A stretch of 64,000 nucleotides of DNA from Polynucleobacter sp. IMCC 30228 (lineage in GTDB: Bacteria; Pseudomonadota; Gammaproteobacteria; Burkholderiales; Burkholderiaceae): positions 266,551-330,550 of the forward strand of contig NZ_JAJVCS010000004.1 of the NCBI RefSeq assembly GCF_021395205.1, written 5' to 3'. The position numbers and the translations under genes are program-made. Below are positions 26,803 to 35,958 of the stretch, piece by piece. Numbering within the stretch: the first letter of the stretch is position 1; each line of letters starts with the position of its first letter. Under the pieces are notes generated by a model that searched no databases, was not told the DNA's origin, and was given only the letters and a program-made list of their open reading frames with translations.

Positions 26803-27875
26803 TGCGCGGACAAATCTGGGCCTATATTCTGAAGCGCTTACTGTTAATGATCCCCACAATTTTGGGGGTCTTGACCCTCACCTTTGTAGTTGTACAGTTT
26901 GTGCCTGGTGGTCCTGTTGAGCAATTAATGATGGAGTTAAAAGGGAAGGGCGACGCAGCGGTGAGCGCTGAGTCATCCGGCGGTGGCAGTAATTATCGGG
27001 GACGTCAAGGTTTAGATGCTGAACGTTTAGCGGAAGTAAAAGCCTTGTATGGCTTTGATAAGCCGCCTCTAGAGCGTTACTTCACCATGCTAAAACGCTT
27101 TATCCAGTTTGATTTGGGTGAAAGTTATTACCAACACCAACGGGTCTGGGATTTAATTGTGACGAAGCTACCGGTTTCAATCAGTATTGGCTTATGGACT
27201 TTTTTTATTACCTATTTAGTCTCGATCCCCCTAGGTATTGCGAAGGCAGTGCGTGAGGGCTCGCGTTTTGATGCGGTGACTAGCTTACTGATTTTGGTGG
27301 GCTATGCCATTCCAGGATTTGTTTTGGGCGTTTTACTCTTAGTCTTGTTTGGTGGGGGCAGTTTTTTACAAATATTTCCTTTGCGAGGACTTACTTCTGA
27401 CAATTGGAATGATTTAAATCTTCTCAGTAAAATTCTAGATTATTTATGGCATTTAGTCTTACCCATTACGGCCATGGTCTTAGGCAGTTTTGCGGTCATT
27501 ACCATGCTGACCAAAAATTCTTTTTTGGAAGAGATTCGAAAACAATACGTTCTTACGGCAAGGGCTAAAGGCTTAACAGAGCGTCAGGTTTTGTGGAAGC
27601 ATGTATTTCGCAATGCTTTATTACCATTGGTGACGGGTTTCCCAGCGGCTTTTATTGGCGCTTTTTTTGCTGGCTCATTACTCATCGAAACCTTATTTTC
27701 ACTTGATGGCTTAGGCTTGTTATCTTATGAATCAGTTATGCGCCGTGACTATCCCGTGGTGTTTGGTACTTTATATCTCTTCACATTAATTGGGCTATTT
27801 ACCAAGTTGATTTCTGATCTTTGTTATGTATTCATTGATCCGCGTATTCAGTTTGGTGCTGGAGGAGGCTCTTGA
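26802..27875 (+). CDS. yejB: oligopeptide ABC transporter permease YejB
   Basis: A 357-residue binding-protein-dependent permease with six helices. The start ATG shares a base with the yejA stop and is preceded by GAGG. It opens MRGQIWAYILKRLLLMIPTI and carries the permease EAA loop KQYVLTARAKGLTERQVLWK followed by FRNALLPLV, which docks the ATPase. A long periplasmic insert (about 45-90) with SSGGGSNYRGRQGLD is typical of YejB. The frame overlaps yejE by four bases. Confidence 0.94.
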   Translation: MRGQIWAYILKRLLLMIPTILGVLTLTFVVVQFVPGGPVEQLMMELKGKGDAAVSAESSGGGSNYRGRQGLDAERLAEVKALYGFDKPPLERYFTMLKRFIQFDLGESYYQHQRVWDLIVTKLPVSISIGLWTFFITYLVSIPLGIAKAVREGSRFDAVTSLLILVGYAIPGFVLGVLLLVLFGGGSFLQIFPLRGLTSDNWNDLNLLSKILDYLWHLVLPITAMVLGSFAVITMLTKNSFLEEIRKQYVLTARAKGLTERQVLWKHVFRNALLPLVTGFPAAFIGAFFAGSLLIETLFSLDGLGLLSYESVMRRDYPVVFGTLYLFTLIGLFTKLISDLCYVFIDPRIQFGAGGGS

Positions 27876-28903
27876 ATCGCTGGGCGCGCTTTAAAGCCAA
27901 TCGTATTGGCTATGCCAGCCTATGGATTTTTACGATTCTTTTTGGATTAAGTTTGTGTGCAGAACTCATTGCCAATGACAAACCATTGATTGTTCGCTAT
28001 CAAGGCCAGTTTTATTTTCCGATTGCCCATAACCCTGCGGAAACAGTGTTTGGTGGCGATTTTGCTACCCCAACTGATTTTTTAGATCCCGATATTCGTC
28101 GCAATATCACGACGCATGGGAATTGGGCAATCTATCCACTAATTCCCTATAGCTATGAGACGCTGAATTATTTTTCCCGCGAACCAAATCCTGCAGCCCC
28201 CTCGGCTGAAAATTGGCTTGGCACCGATGATCGTGGTCGCGATGTGCTTGCACGTTTAATTTACGGCTTACGTTTATCCATTTTGTTTGGCATTGCTTTA
28301 ACGGTAGTGGGTGTCTCAGTAGGCATTATCACAGGCTCCTTAATGGGTTTTTTTGGCGGTAAGTTTGACTTAGTGTCGCAACGCCTCATTGAAATTTGGT
28401 CGGCAATGCCCGAATTATATTTACTTATCATTTTTGCCTCGATCTTCAATCCGAGTATTTGGTTATTAATTATTTTATTAGCTGCTTTTGGATGGATGGG
28501 GCTTTCCGATTATGTACGCGCTGAATTTTTTCGTAATCGTGCGCTTGAATATGTACGTGCTGCGCGGGCCCTTGGGCTCACCAATTTACAAATAATGCGG
28601 CGTCATATTCTGCCAAATAGTTTGACACCAGTTATTACCTTCCTACCATTTCGCATGAGTGCGGCGATTCTTTCTTTAACCAGCCTAGACTTTTTAGGCT
28701 TAGGTGTTCCCCCTGGTACTCCTAGCTTGGGTGAATTACTGTCCCAAGGCAAAGGAAATTTAGATGCCTGGTGGATTTCAATTTCAACTTTTATTGTGCT
28801 AGTGGCCCTATTACTTTTACTGACTTTTATGGGCGAGGCTTTACGTGACGCATTTGATTCGCGGAAAAGTGGTTCTTTAGCGGGGTTACCGAGTGGTGTC
28901 TGA
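27872..28903 (+). CDS. yejE: oligopeptide ABC transporter permease YejE
   Basis: A 343-residue permease. The start is a TTG that overlaps the yejB stop (TTGA) and is preceded by a strong GGAGGAGG, so the weak start codon is offset by the ribosome binding site and coupling. Marks: NWLGTDDRGRDVLARLIYGL and the EAA loop LEYVRAARALGLTNLQIMRR with HILPNSL. It also has the extended periplasmic N-terminal region typical of YejE. It pairs with YejB to form the membrane channel. Confidence 0.93.
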   Translation: MNRWARFKANRIGYASLWIFTILFGLSLCAELIANDKPLIVRYQGQFYFPIAHNPAETVFGGDFATPTDFLDPDIRRNITTHGNWAIYPLIPYSYETLNYFSREPNPAAPSAENWLGTDDRGRDVLARLIYGLRLSILFGIALTVVGVSVGIITGSLMGFFGGKFDLVSQRLIEIWSAMPELYLLIIFASIFNPSIWLLIILLAAFGWMGLSDYVRAEFFRNRALEYVRAARALGLTNLQIMRRHILPNSLTPVITFLPFRMSAAILSLTSLDFLGLGVPPGTPSLGELLSQGKGNLDAWWISISTFIVLVALLLLLTFMGEALRDAFDSRKSGSLAGLPSGV

Positions 28904-30566
28904 GTTAGATCGAACCAGTTTGTTGCGCTATGAAAATGTGTCCATTTCTTTTGGTGTGGGGCGCCGTGAAAAATTTGCCCTCCGCGACTTTAATTTATCC
29001 ATTGGCGTTGGCGAGCGGGTAGCCTTAGTAGGCGAGTCGGGTTCTGGTAAAACCCTTTCTGCTTTAGCACCTTTGCAATTAGAGCCCGAAGGCGCTAAGG
29101 TCAGCGGCAAAATTTGGTGGCATGGCGATGCTGGGTTAGATGCCCATGCCAGCCGCGAAGTGAATCTATTAAGTTTGCCAATTGAGCAAATTCGCTCGAT
29201 TCGGGGGCGCGAAATTGCGATGATTTTTCAAGAGCCAATGACAGCGCTAAATCCGCTATATACCATTGGTAATCAGGTAATAGAAGCGGTATTGATTCAT
29301 CAACCGCTACTCTCGAAGGCCCAGTGCGTTAGTGCAGCAATCAGCCTCTTGAAAAAAACTGGCATTGCAGAAGCCGAGCGGCGTTTTTACGACTATCCTC
29401 ATCAGTTATCAGGTGGGCAGCGTCAACGCGCGATGATTGCGATGGCGCTGGCTTGTAAGCCCCGACTTTTAATCGCCGATGAACCGACTACCGCTTTAGA
29501 TGTGAGCTTGCGATTACAAATTTTAGATTTGTTGAAAGATTTACAAGAAGAAGCCAAGGCGGATGGTGGCATGGCTATTTTATTAATTACCCATGATCTG
29601 AATTTAGTGCACCACTTTGCGCATCGGGTTGCCGTATTGAATCAAGGTTGCCTAATGGAAGTAGGGCCAACCGAGCAAGTGTTTAAGCATCCAGAGAATG
29701 CATATACCGCAGCTTTAGTAAATAGCGAACCTGTACGGGAATTATTACCACTGATGCCATTAGCACCGGTTTTGCTAGAAGCGCATGATTTATCCGTTTC
29801 ATATCCCAGCTCTGCGCGTAAGGGCTGGTTTGCCAAAGCGCCGCGACATACGGTTTTAAAGCAGGTTGGTCTGACCTTACGGCAAGGTCAAACGATTGGC
29901 GTGATTGGCGAATCTGGCTCTGGCAAAACAACTTTAGGAATGGCTATTCTCGGTTTATTAGGTGATTCAAGTGCCGTGACCTCGGGTGAGGTGGATGTGT
30001 TGGGGCAAGTGTGGGGCAAGTTAAACGCGCTCCAACGCCGCGCAATGCGCTCAAACTTACAAGTGATTTTTCAAGATCCATTTGGCTCTTTATCTCCCCG
30101 CATGACGGTGATGGAAATAGTAGCCGAGGGTCTTGATGTGCATTTTCCAAAATTAAGTGCGCCTGAGCGTGAGGCCCGGGTGGTAGATATCTTGCGCGAG
30201 GTTGGCTTAGATCGTTCAGTATTAAATCGTTATCCCCATGAATTTTCGGGAGGTCAGCGCCAGCGTATCGCTATAGCGCGAGCCTTAATTTTGCGACCTC
30301 AAATTTTAGTGTTAGATGAACCCACTTCTGCACTCGATGTGACGATTCAAAAACAAGTTCTGGCCTTGCTCAGCCAACTGCAGCACAAATATAATTTGGC
30401 TTATCTCATCATTAGCCATGATTTAGCCGTGATTCGGGCTATGTCGCATGAGATTATGGTTCTAAAAGGGGGCAAGGTTATCGAGCGGGGGGATACTGAA
30501 ATGGTCATCGCTAACCCGCGCCATGCTTACACGCGCGATCTGTTTAAAGCTGCGGAACTCACTTAA
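28893..30566 (+). CDS. yejF: oligopeptide ABC transporter ATP-binding protein YejF
   Basis: A 557-residue fused double ATPase. Walker A: GESGSGKTLSA (about 45) and GESGSGKTTLG (about 335). Signatures: LSGGQRQRAMIAMAL and FSGGQRQRIAIARAL. Walker B: LLIADEPTTALD and LVLDEPTSALD. Each half corresponds to an OppD or OppF-type subunit. Start is a GTG overlapping the yejE stop by 11 bases; an adjacent second GTG (28896) is also possible. It powers the Yej importer and closes the operon; a TAGAAT-like -10 before the next gene suggests a new transcript there. Confidence 0.94.
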   Translation: MVSELDRTSLLRYENVSISFGVGRREKFALRDFNLSIGVGERVALVGESGSGKTLSALAPLQLEPEGAKVSGKIWWHGDAGLDAHASREVNLLSLPIEQIRSIRGREIAMIFQEPMTALNPLYTIGNQVIEAVLIHQPLLSKAQCVSAAISLLKKTGIAEAERRFYDYPHQLSGGQRQRAMIAMALACKPRLLIADEPTTALDVSLRLQILDLLKDLQEEAKADGGMAILLITHDLNLVHHFAHRVAVLNQGCLMEVGPTEQVFKHPENAYTAALVNSEPVRELLPLMPLAPVLLEAHDLSVSYPSSARKGWFAKAPRHTVLKQVGLTLRQGQTIGVIGESGSGKTTLGMAILGLLGDSSAVTSGEVDVLGQVWGKLNALQRRAMRSNLQVIFQDPFGSLSPRMTVMEIVAEGLDVHFPKLSAPEREARVVDILREVGLDRSVLNRYPHEFSGGQRQRIAIARALILRPQILVLDEPTSALDVTIQKQVLALLSQLQHKYNLAYLIISHDLAVIRAMSHEIMVLKGGKVIERGDTEMVIANPRHAYTRDLFKAAELT

Positions 30567-30604
30567 TCTTCCCCAGCCCCTTTATTTTTTGATAGAATCG
30601 AGTA

Positions 30605-31315
30605 ATGTCACTGAAAAATGAACAGATTACCCTTGCAAATCAAGGGCTTATAAATTGCCTCAAGCCTTTAGCAGGAATAATTTGCTTGGCTTTTGTGTTT
30701 TCGACCGCGGTACAGGCTCAATCGCTAGCCGATAACGGTAAAGAAGCGAATAAAGACGCCATTAGCGAGACGACGAAAGACGCGTATAAAGACACTGGCA
30801 AGGACAGCAGTAAAAGTCTATTCGCGCGGGTCACAGATAAGCTCGTTGGTTCGGTTACCGGTAACTCGGAAAATCTCATTAATCAGGCGATGGAAATGAT
30901 TGGTGTGCGCTACCGTTGGGGTAGTGAGTTTGCTCAGTCTGGCTTTGACGCTAGCTCCTTCGTAAGTTATGTTTTTAATGATAAGTTGAGCTTTTTGCTG
31001 CCCCGCAAGTCATCCCAAATGAGTCGAGTGGGTAAGCCAGTCTCCCGCGAGGAACTGCAGCCTGGGGACTTGGTATTCTTTAACACCATGCGTTTAACCT
31101 TTTCTCACGTTGGCATTTATGTGGGGGATAACAAGTTTTTACATTCGCCCGCCAAAAATGCCAGTGTGCGGGTTGACGATATGCGAGAGGTCTATTGGGA
31201 TAAGCGTTTTGATGGTGCTCGACGTTTAGATGGCTCCGATTCCTTCAGTGATGAAGAGCGCAATGCCCTGATGAAAGAATTTAAGGCCCTTAAGAAAACC
31301 ACCCGTAATCTCTAA
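30605..31315 (+). CDS. NlpC/P60-family protein lacking the catalytic cysteine
   Basis: A 236-residue exported protein: signal peptide to about residue 39 (LAGIICLAFVFSTAVQAQS), a charged linker with repeated KD steps (40-75), then an NlpC/P60 domain (about 90-215). The domain shows INQAMEMIGVRYRWGSEF, LQPGDLVFFNT and SHVGIYVGDNKFLHSP, including the catalytic-type histidine. The nucleophile position, normally FDCSG, reads FDASS (codon GCT), so the cysteine is replaced by alanine. As written it should not be an active endopeptidase; it may bind peptidoglycan or regulate another enzyme. It follows yejF and precedes scpB. Confidence 0.85.
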   Translation: MSLKNEQITLANQGLINCLKPLAGIICLAFVFSTAVQAQSLADNGKEANKDAISETTKDAYKDTGKDSSKSLFARVTDKLVGSVTGNSENLINQAMEMIGVRYRWGSEFAQSGFDASSFVSYVFNDKLSFLLPRKSSQMSRVGKPVSREELQPGDLVFFNTMRLTFSHVGIYVGDNKFLHSPAKNASVRVDDMREVYWDKRFDGARRLDGSDSFSDEERNALMKEFKALKKTTRNL

Positions 31316-31323
31316 GCCTCCTT

Positions 31324-31342
31324 TATACTCACCAATTGGTGA
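31324..31342 (+). promoter_or_regulatory. candidate -10 box overlapped by a perfect palindrome upstream of scpB
   Basis: TATACT (31324-31329) resembles a -10 hexamer and runs into the perfect 14-base palindrome TCACCAATTGGTGA (31329-31342). No clear -35 is visible. A dimeric repressor site over a promoter would look like this. It lies about 130 bases before scpB and could also mark the end of the preceding gene, though no T run follows. Confidence 0.4.
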
Positions 31343-31471
31343 ATTTAGAGCACATAGCTACAAGCATCGCATTTTGTGTATGTGGCGCGAAGTAAAAGAA
31401 AATCACCCCCAATAAACCTGAACAGATTACCTTTTTAAATGCTTTTCAGGCTACCCTGATGGCAGAATTTT

Positions 31472-32086
31472 ATGGATGCAATTCAAACTAAGCGCATTGT
31501 TGAAACTGCGCTCCTCTGTGCTCAAGAGCCCATCACCACGGTTGATTTAACCCGTCTATTTGTCGAAGAGGTGAGTGCCAAAGAGTTGGAAGTTATTTTG
31601 CTCGAACTGCAAGGAGAGTGGCAAGAGAGTGGTATGGAATTAGTCCGCATTGCTACCGGCTGGCGCTTTCAAAGCCGCTTATCGATGCGCGAATACCTCG
31701 ATCGCCTCACGCCGGAGAAGCCCCCTAAATATTCACGGGCAGTCATGGAGACGTTGGCGATTATTGCGTACCGTCAACCCGTCACGCGTGGTGAGATTGA
31801 AGAAATTCGTGGTGTTACCGTCAGTACCAATGTGATGAAACAGTTAGAAGACCGCTCTTGGGTTGAGGTCATTGGCCATAAAGAGACGATCGGTCGCCCT
31901 GGCTTGTACGCGACGACCAAACAATTTTTAAATGATCTTGGTTTAAGCAATTTACAAAGCTTGCCGATGCTAGAAGACGCTAATCCATCTATGGAGCCTT
32001 TGGCGCAAGCGGTAATTGAGTTTGAAACGAAGTTAAGCGTTACCGATGTGATTGAAACCAACCCAATAGACCGCCCCAATGAGTAG
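31472..32086 (+). CDS. scpB: segregation and condensation protein B
   Basis: A 204-residue winged-helix protein of the SMC-ScpAB condensin complex. It shows [40 protein letters not shown] (the ScpB signature), [12 protein letters not shown] and a second wing [18 protein letters not shown]. It would act with ScpA and Smc in chromosome organisation; neither is in this window. ATG 32079 of rluB overlaps its 3' end by eight bases, so scpB and rluB are coupled, as in many betaproteobacteria. Confidence 0.94.
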   Translation: MDAIQTKRIVETALLCAQEPITTVDLTRLFVEEVSAKELEVILLELQGEWQESGMELVRIATGWRFQSRLSMREYLDRLTPEKPPKYSRAVMETLAIIAYRQPVTRGEIEEIRGVTVSTNVMKQLEDRSWVEVIGHKETIGRPGLYATTKQFLNDLGLSNLQSLPMLEDANPSMEPLAQAVIEFETKLSVTDVIETNPIDRPNE

Positions 32087-33833
32087 TGATAACAACGACG
32101 CCGCAGCAGGATCAGCGCCCACCAGTGCAGTACCCGCGAATGCAGCGCCCGCTGATTCCACCCCTGCTAGCGCAACTGCAGTAAATAGCGAAGGTGGTGA
32201 TACGAGTTCAGCAGTTCGTCCTCGACGCCCGAGTAAGCATCCATTTAAATCACGCAATTTTCGTGATAAAGCGAAGCGCGAAGGCGATCGCTCAGGTGGC
32301 CACCAGCCTAATCATCAGTCTAACCACAAACCCAATCATGCGGTAGCGAAAGCTGATCCAGCTTTGGCCGCAGAAAGCGCAGCCCTATTTAATGCAGTTG
32401 TATCGGGAGAATTTGATGCTGCTCTAGATGCCCCTGAATTGGAAACCGTTGCTACGCCCTTATTAAATGATGAGGATGAATCTGCGATTTCACATCAAGC
32501 TAGCGAAATAAAAAGTAATGAGTTAAATATCAGCGATGATTCTGAGGATGAAGACAGCGCAAACAACGATTTAAGTAATCTGCAGTTTTCTAATGTGGAT
32601 GATTTGCCCTTAAGCATGCGCGATGAAGTCTGGTCAGATCTAGACGGTTTAGATGATGATGCGGATGACGAAGATACGGTTAAATTACATAAAGTTTTAG
32701 CTGATGTTGGCATGGGCTCCCGTCGCGAAATGGAAGACTTGATTGTGCAAGGGCGCGTCTCAGTTAATAGTATGCCGGCGCATATTGGCCAGCGGGTGGG
32801 CCCTACCGATCAAGTCCGAATTAATGGCAAGCCGGTACATCGCAAAATTCATACCAAACCACCGCGCGTTATTTTGTATCACAAGCCCGCTGGTGAAATT
32901 GTGAGTCAATCTGATCCTGAGGGTCGTCCTACTGTTTTTGACCGCTTGCCTAAAGCCCGACAGGGTCGCTGGATTGCGGTTGGGCGCCTAGACTTTAATA
33001 CTGAAGGCTTATTGCTATTTACCACTTCCGGTGAGCTAGCTAACCGTTTAATGCATCCACGTTATGGGGTTGAGCGAGAATACGCTGTGCGCATTTTGGG
33101 CGAACTGAGTAATGAGCAACAAACTGAGCTGAAAAGTGGCATTCAACTTGACGATGGGCAGGCTCGCTTTTTACGCCTTTCTGCTGGTGGAGGCGAGGGC
33201 GCTAACCGCTGGTATCACGTGGCCTTAACTGAAGGTAAAAATCGTGAAGTACGCCGGATGTTTGAAGCTACGGGACATACTGTGTCGCGTTTACTTCGCA
33301 CGCGCTACGGTATTTTTCTCTTGCCACCCCGTTTACGACGGGGCAAATGGGAGGAGGTTCCCCCTGAAGGCGTTACCCAATTAATGAAAGCGGCGGGTTT
33401 AAAGGTGCCACAGGGCGGTCAAGACAAAGGTCGTTCTGGGCAAGGTCACCGCCAGGCTGGTCAAGGTTCCCACGGCCGCATTGGCGGCGCAAACTCAGTC
33501 GATAGCCCTGATTTTCAGCCTGATCCAATGCAAACCTCAGTTTCTTATTGGGGTTCAAGAGAGGCCTTACAGTTAGCGAGCCAACATCGCGGCTTAACCC
33601 ATCAAGGTCGTTCGGGTAATGGCGGTAATAGCCATGGAGCCAGTAACGGCAGCAGTAAATACAAAGGGAAAAAGGTGCACCATGGGCATGCCTTTAATCC
33701 ACCAGGTACTGGGGGAGGAGGCAAACTAGGCGGTGGTTCACCTGGAAATGGCCCTAAAAGAACCGGCCCTAAAGGACGCAAGCCTTTTCATAAAGGCCCC
33801 AGAAAGCCACGCACCCCCAGCGAAAGCTTCTGA
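32079..33833 (+). CDS. rluB: 23S rRNA pseudouridine synthase RluB with long low-complexity extensions
   Basis: The enzyme core spans about residues 205-440: an S4 RNA-binding domain ([20 protein letters not shown]) and the RsuA-type catalytic domain with D305 in [11 protein letters not shown] and the [11 protein letters not shown] loop. It makes pseudouridine 2605 in 23S rRNA in E. coli (291 residues there). Here 584 residues: an N-terminal Ala/Ser/Pro then Asp/Glu-rich extension (1-205) and a C-terminal Gly/His/Lys-rich tail (about 440-584) with [16 protein letters not shown]. Such disordered tails are common in betaproteobacterial RluB and likely help RNA contact. Overlaps scpB by eight bases. 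Confidence 0.92.
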   Translation: MSSDNNDAAAGSAPTSAVPANAAPADSTPASATAVNSEGGDTSSAVRPRRPSKHPFKSRNFRDKAKREGDRSGGHQPNHQSNHKPNHAVAKADPALAAESAALFNAVVSGEFDAALDAPELETVATPLLNDEDESAISHQASEIKSNELNISDDSEDEDSANNDLSNLQFSNVDDLPLSMRDEVWSDLDGLDDDADDEDTVKLHKVLADVGMGSRREMEDLIVQGRVSVNSMPAHIGQRVGPTDQVRINGKPVHRKIHTKPPRVILYHKPAGEIVSQSDPEGRPTVFDRLPKARQGRWIAVGRLDFNTEGLLLFTTSGELANRLMHPRYGVEREYAVRILGELSNEQQTELKSGIQLDDGQARFLRLSAGGGEGANRWYHVALTEGKNREVRRMFEATGHTVSRLLRTRYGIFLLPPRLRRGKWEEVPPEGVTQLMKAAGLKVPQGGQDKGRSGQGHRQAGQGSHGRIGGANSVDSPDFQPDPMQTSVSYWGSREALQLASQHRGLTHQGRSGNGGNSHGASNGSSKYKGKKVHHGHAFNPPGTGGGGKLGGGSPGNGPKRTGPKGRKPFHKGPRKPRTPSESF

Positions 33834-33859
33834 TTTCACTCAGGTTTTCCTAAATCAGC

Positions 33860-33865
33860 TATAAT
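33860..33865 (+). promoter_or_regulatory. -10 box (TATAAT) for the rimP-nusA-infB operon
   Basis: A consensus TATAAT 26 bases after the rluB stop. No good -35 is seen at standard spacing; TTTCAC at 33834 is the nearest. A start near 33872 would give a leader of about 107 bases containing the hairpin at 33943. Confidence 0.55.
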
Positions 33866-33942
33866 TTCGCTCTCGTAGTTTGTTTGTAGTAACCAGCCGA
33901 TGTTGCGATCAACGTAAGCTGGCCTGTTCTGAATTTAAGAAT

Positions 33943-33968
33943 ATGGGCTTTGAAGCCCATTTTTTTTT
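33943..33968 (+). terminator. premature terminator-like hairpin in the rimP leader
   Basis: Perfect inverted repeat ATGGGCTT / AAGCCCAT followed by nine T residues, ending ten bases before the rimP GTG. As an intrinsic terminator it would stop most transcripts before rimP, nusA and infB. Terminators in rimP leaders are known in enterobacteria and NusA affects termination, so autoregulation by attenuation is plausible. Confidence 0.7.
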
Positions 33969-33978
33969 GGGGAATCGC

Positions 33979-34470
33979 GTGAAAGAACAGCAAGTTATTG
34001 CTGCCGAGGTGGAAAATTTAGGCTATACGCTCGTTGATATTGAGCGTGAGGGCCGCGGTTTGCTGCGCATCACGATTGAAAACCCCGATTTTGAACGTTT
34101 AGTTTCAGTGCAAGATTGCGAAAAGGTAAGTCATCAATTGACTTACACCCTGCCAGTGGAAAACATTCCGTACGAGCGTTTGGAAGTTTCCTCGCCAGGT
34201 CTCGATCGCACAGTAAAAACAGCCGCTGATTTTATGCGGTTTGTGGGTTTTGAAGTCGATTTGAAATTACGGGTAGCGGTTGCGAACCGTAAGCATTTCC
34301 AAGGGGTATTGCAAGGTTTGGTGAGTGGTGAATTGAATTCTGCCGATGCCAAATTTGGTTTAATTTTTGCAGCAAGTGATGGTACGCCATCAGAGTTGGT
34401 TTTTTCATTGGCCGAGGTAGAAAAAACTCGGTTAGTCCCTGTTATTGATTTCAAAGGAAAAAAATCATGA
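33979..34470 (+). CDS. rimP: ribosome maturation factor RimP
   Basis: A 163-residue protein needed for 30S subunit maturation. An open frame extends upstream to 33880, but that part covers the leader hairpin; the GTG at 33979, preceded by GGGGAA, gives the family N-terminus [20 protein letters not shown]. Further marks: [19 protein letters not shown] and [13 protein letters not shown], the most conserved RimP motif. The stop overlaps the nusA ATG by four bases (ATGA). First gene of rimP-nusA-infB-rbfA-truB. Confidence 0.94.
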   Translation: MKEQQVIAAEVENLGYTLVDIEREGRGLLRITIENPDFERLVSVQDCEKVSHQLTYTLPVENIPYERLEVSSPGLDRTVKTAADFMRFVGFEVDLKLRVAVANRKHFQGVLQGLVSGELNSADAKFGLIFAASDGTPSELVFSLAEVEKTRLVPVIDFKGKKS

Positions 34471-35945
34471 GTCGAGAAGTTCTCATGTTGGCAGATGCGC
34501 TAGCGCGCGAAAAGAATGTGGATCGCGAAATTGTTTTCGAGGCCCTTGAATTAGCGCTAGCATCAGCAACAAAAAAACGGTACGACGAAGGTGTCGATAT
34601 TCGCGTATCCATTGATCGCGAAAGTGGCGAGTATGAATCTTTTCGTCGTTGGTTAGTTGTGCCCAACGAAGCTGGATTGCAAGAGCCAGATAAAGAAATT
34701 CTGCATTTTGAAGCGCAAGAACAAATTCCTGAAATGGAAGTTGGCGACTTCATTGAAGAGCAAATTGAATCGATGGCTTTTGGGCGTATTGGTGCGCAAG
34801 CTGCCAAACAAGTTATTTTGCAACGCATTCGTGATGCGGAACGCGAACAAATTTTGAATGATTATCTCGAGCGTGGCGAAAAGGTTATGACGGGCACAGT
34901 TAAGCGTGCTGATAAAAATGGTTTGATTGTTGAGTCTGGTCGAGTAGAAGCCTTATTACGTCGCGATCAAATGATTCCAAAAGAAAATTTACGCTCGGGC
35001 GACCGAGTTAGAGCCTATATTCTCAAAGTTGACCGTGAGGCACGGGGCCCGCAAATTGAACTCTCACGCACTTGTCCCGAGTTTTTAATAAAATTATTTG
35101 AAAACGAAGTTCCTGAAATGGAGCAGGGCTTATTGGAAATTAAAGGCGCTGCTCGTGACCCTGGTATTCGTGCCAAAATTGCGGTCGTAACTTACGACAA
35201 ACGAATTGACCCAATTGGCACTTGCGTTGGCGTACGTGGTACGCGCGTGACTGCGGTGCGCAACGAGGTTGCTGGTGAGGCGGTAGATATTGTTTTGTGG
35301 TCCGAAGACCCGGCCCAATTTGTCATTGGCGCATTAGCACCAGCACAGGTTTCATCTATTGTGGTTGACGAAGAGCGCCATGCCATGGATGTGGTGGTTG
35401 ACGAAGAGAACCTCGCCATTGCTATTGGCCGTAGCGGCCAAAACGTGCGCTTAGCCAGCGAATTAACAGCTTGGCAAATCAATATCATGACGCCTGAAGA
35501 GTCGGCTGAGAAAACCGAGAAAGAGGCAGTTGTCACGCGTCAATTGTTTATCGATAAACTCGACGTCGACCTTGAGGTGGCTGAGATTTTGATCGCAGAA
35601 GGCTTTAATACTTTAGAAGAGGTGGCTTATGTTCCTCTCACTGAAATGTTAGAAATCGAAGCCTTTGATGAAGATACGATTAATGAGCTTCGTACCCGTG
35701 CGCGCGATTCTTTATTAACCATGGAAATTGCTAAAGAAGAACGCTTGGGCGAAGTATCTCAAGATTTACTGTCGCTCGATGGCGTTACGCCAGAGTTGCT
35801 TGCTAAATTAGCTCAAAACAATGTCCACACTCGTGATGATCTCGCTGAGCTGGCGGTAGATGAACTGGTAGAGGCAACCCAGATTGACGAAGAAACTGCG
35901 AAAACGCTCATCATGAAAGCGCGCGAACATTGGTTTACTTCATGA
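34467..35945 (+). CDS. nusA: transcription termination/antitermination factor NusA
   Basis: A 492-residue RNA polymerase-binding factor. Order: N-terminal RNAP-binding domain (1-125), S1 domain (about 130-200, [20 protein letters not shown]), KH1 and KH2 (about 205-345, with [11 protein letters not shown] and [13 protein letters not shown]), and two acidic C-terminal repeats (365-490) rich in [23 protein letters not shown] helices. It modulates pausing and termination, and may act on the terminator-like hairpin in its own leader. Infb follows after 13 bases. Confidence 0.97.
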   Translation: MSREVLMLADALAREKNVDREIVFEALELALASATKKRYDEGVDIRVSIDRESGEYESFRRWLVVPNEAGLQEPDKEILHFEAQEQIPEMEVGDFIEEQIESMAFGRIGAQAAKQVILQRIRDAEREQILNDYLERGEKVMTGTVKRADKNGLIVESGRVEALLRRDQMIPKENLRSGDRVRAYILKVDREARGPQIELSRTCPEFLIKLFENEVPEMEQGLLEIKGAARDPGIRAKIAVVTYDKRIDPIGTCVGVRGTRVTAVRNEVAGEAVDIVLWSEDPAQFVIGALAPAQVSSIVVDEERHAMDVVVDEENLAIAIGRSGQNVRLASELTAWQINIMTPEESAEKTEKEAVVTRQLFIDKLDVDLEVAEILIAEGFNTLEEVAYVPLTEMLEIEAFDEDTINELRTRARDSLLTMEIAKEERLGEVSQDLLSLDGVTPELLAKLAQNNVHTRDDLAELAVDELVEATQIDEETAKTLIMKAREHWFTS

Positions 35946-35958
35946 GAGGAAGCAGGGT

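Noticed and set aside
33373..33833. Separate small gene in the Gly/His-rich 3' part of rluB
   Set aside because: It is in frame with rluB with no stop before it; low-complexity tails are usual in this family.
33880..33978. N-terminal extension of RimP through the leader hairpin
   Set aside because: The extension would translate the terminator and T run; the GTG at 33979 gives the family N-terminus.
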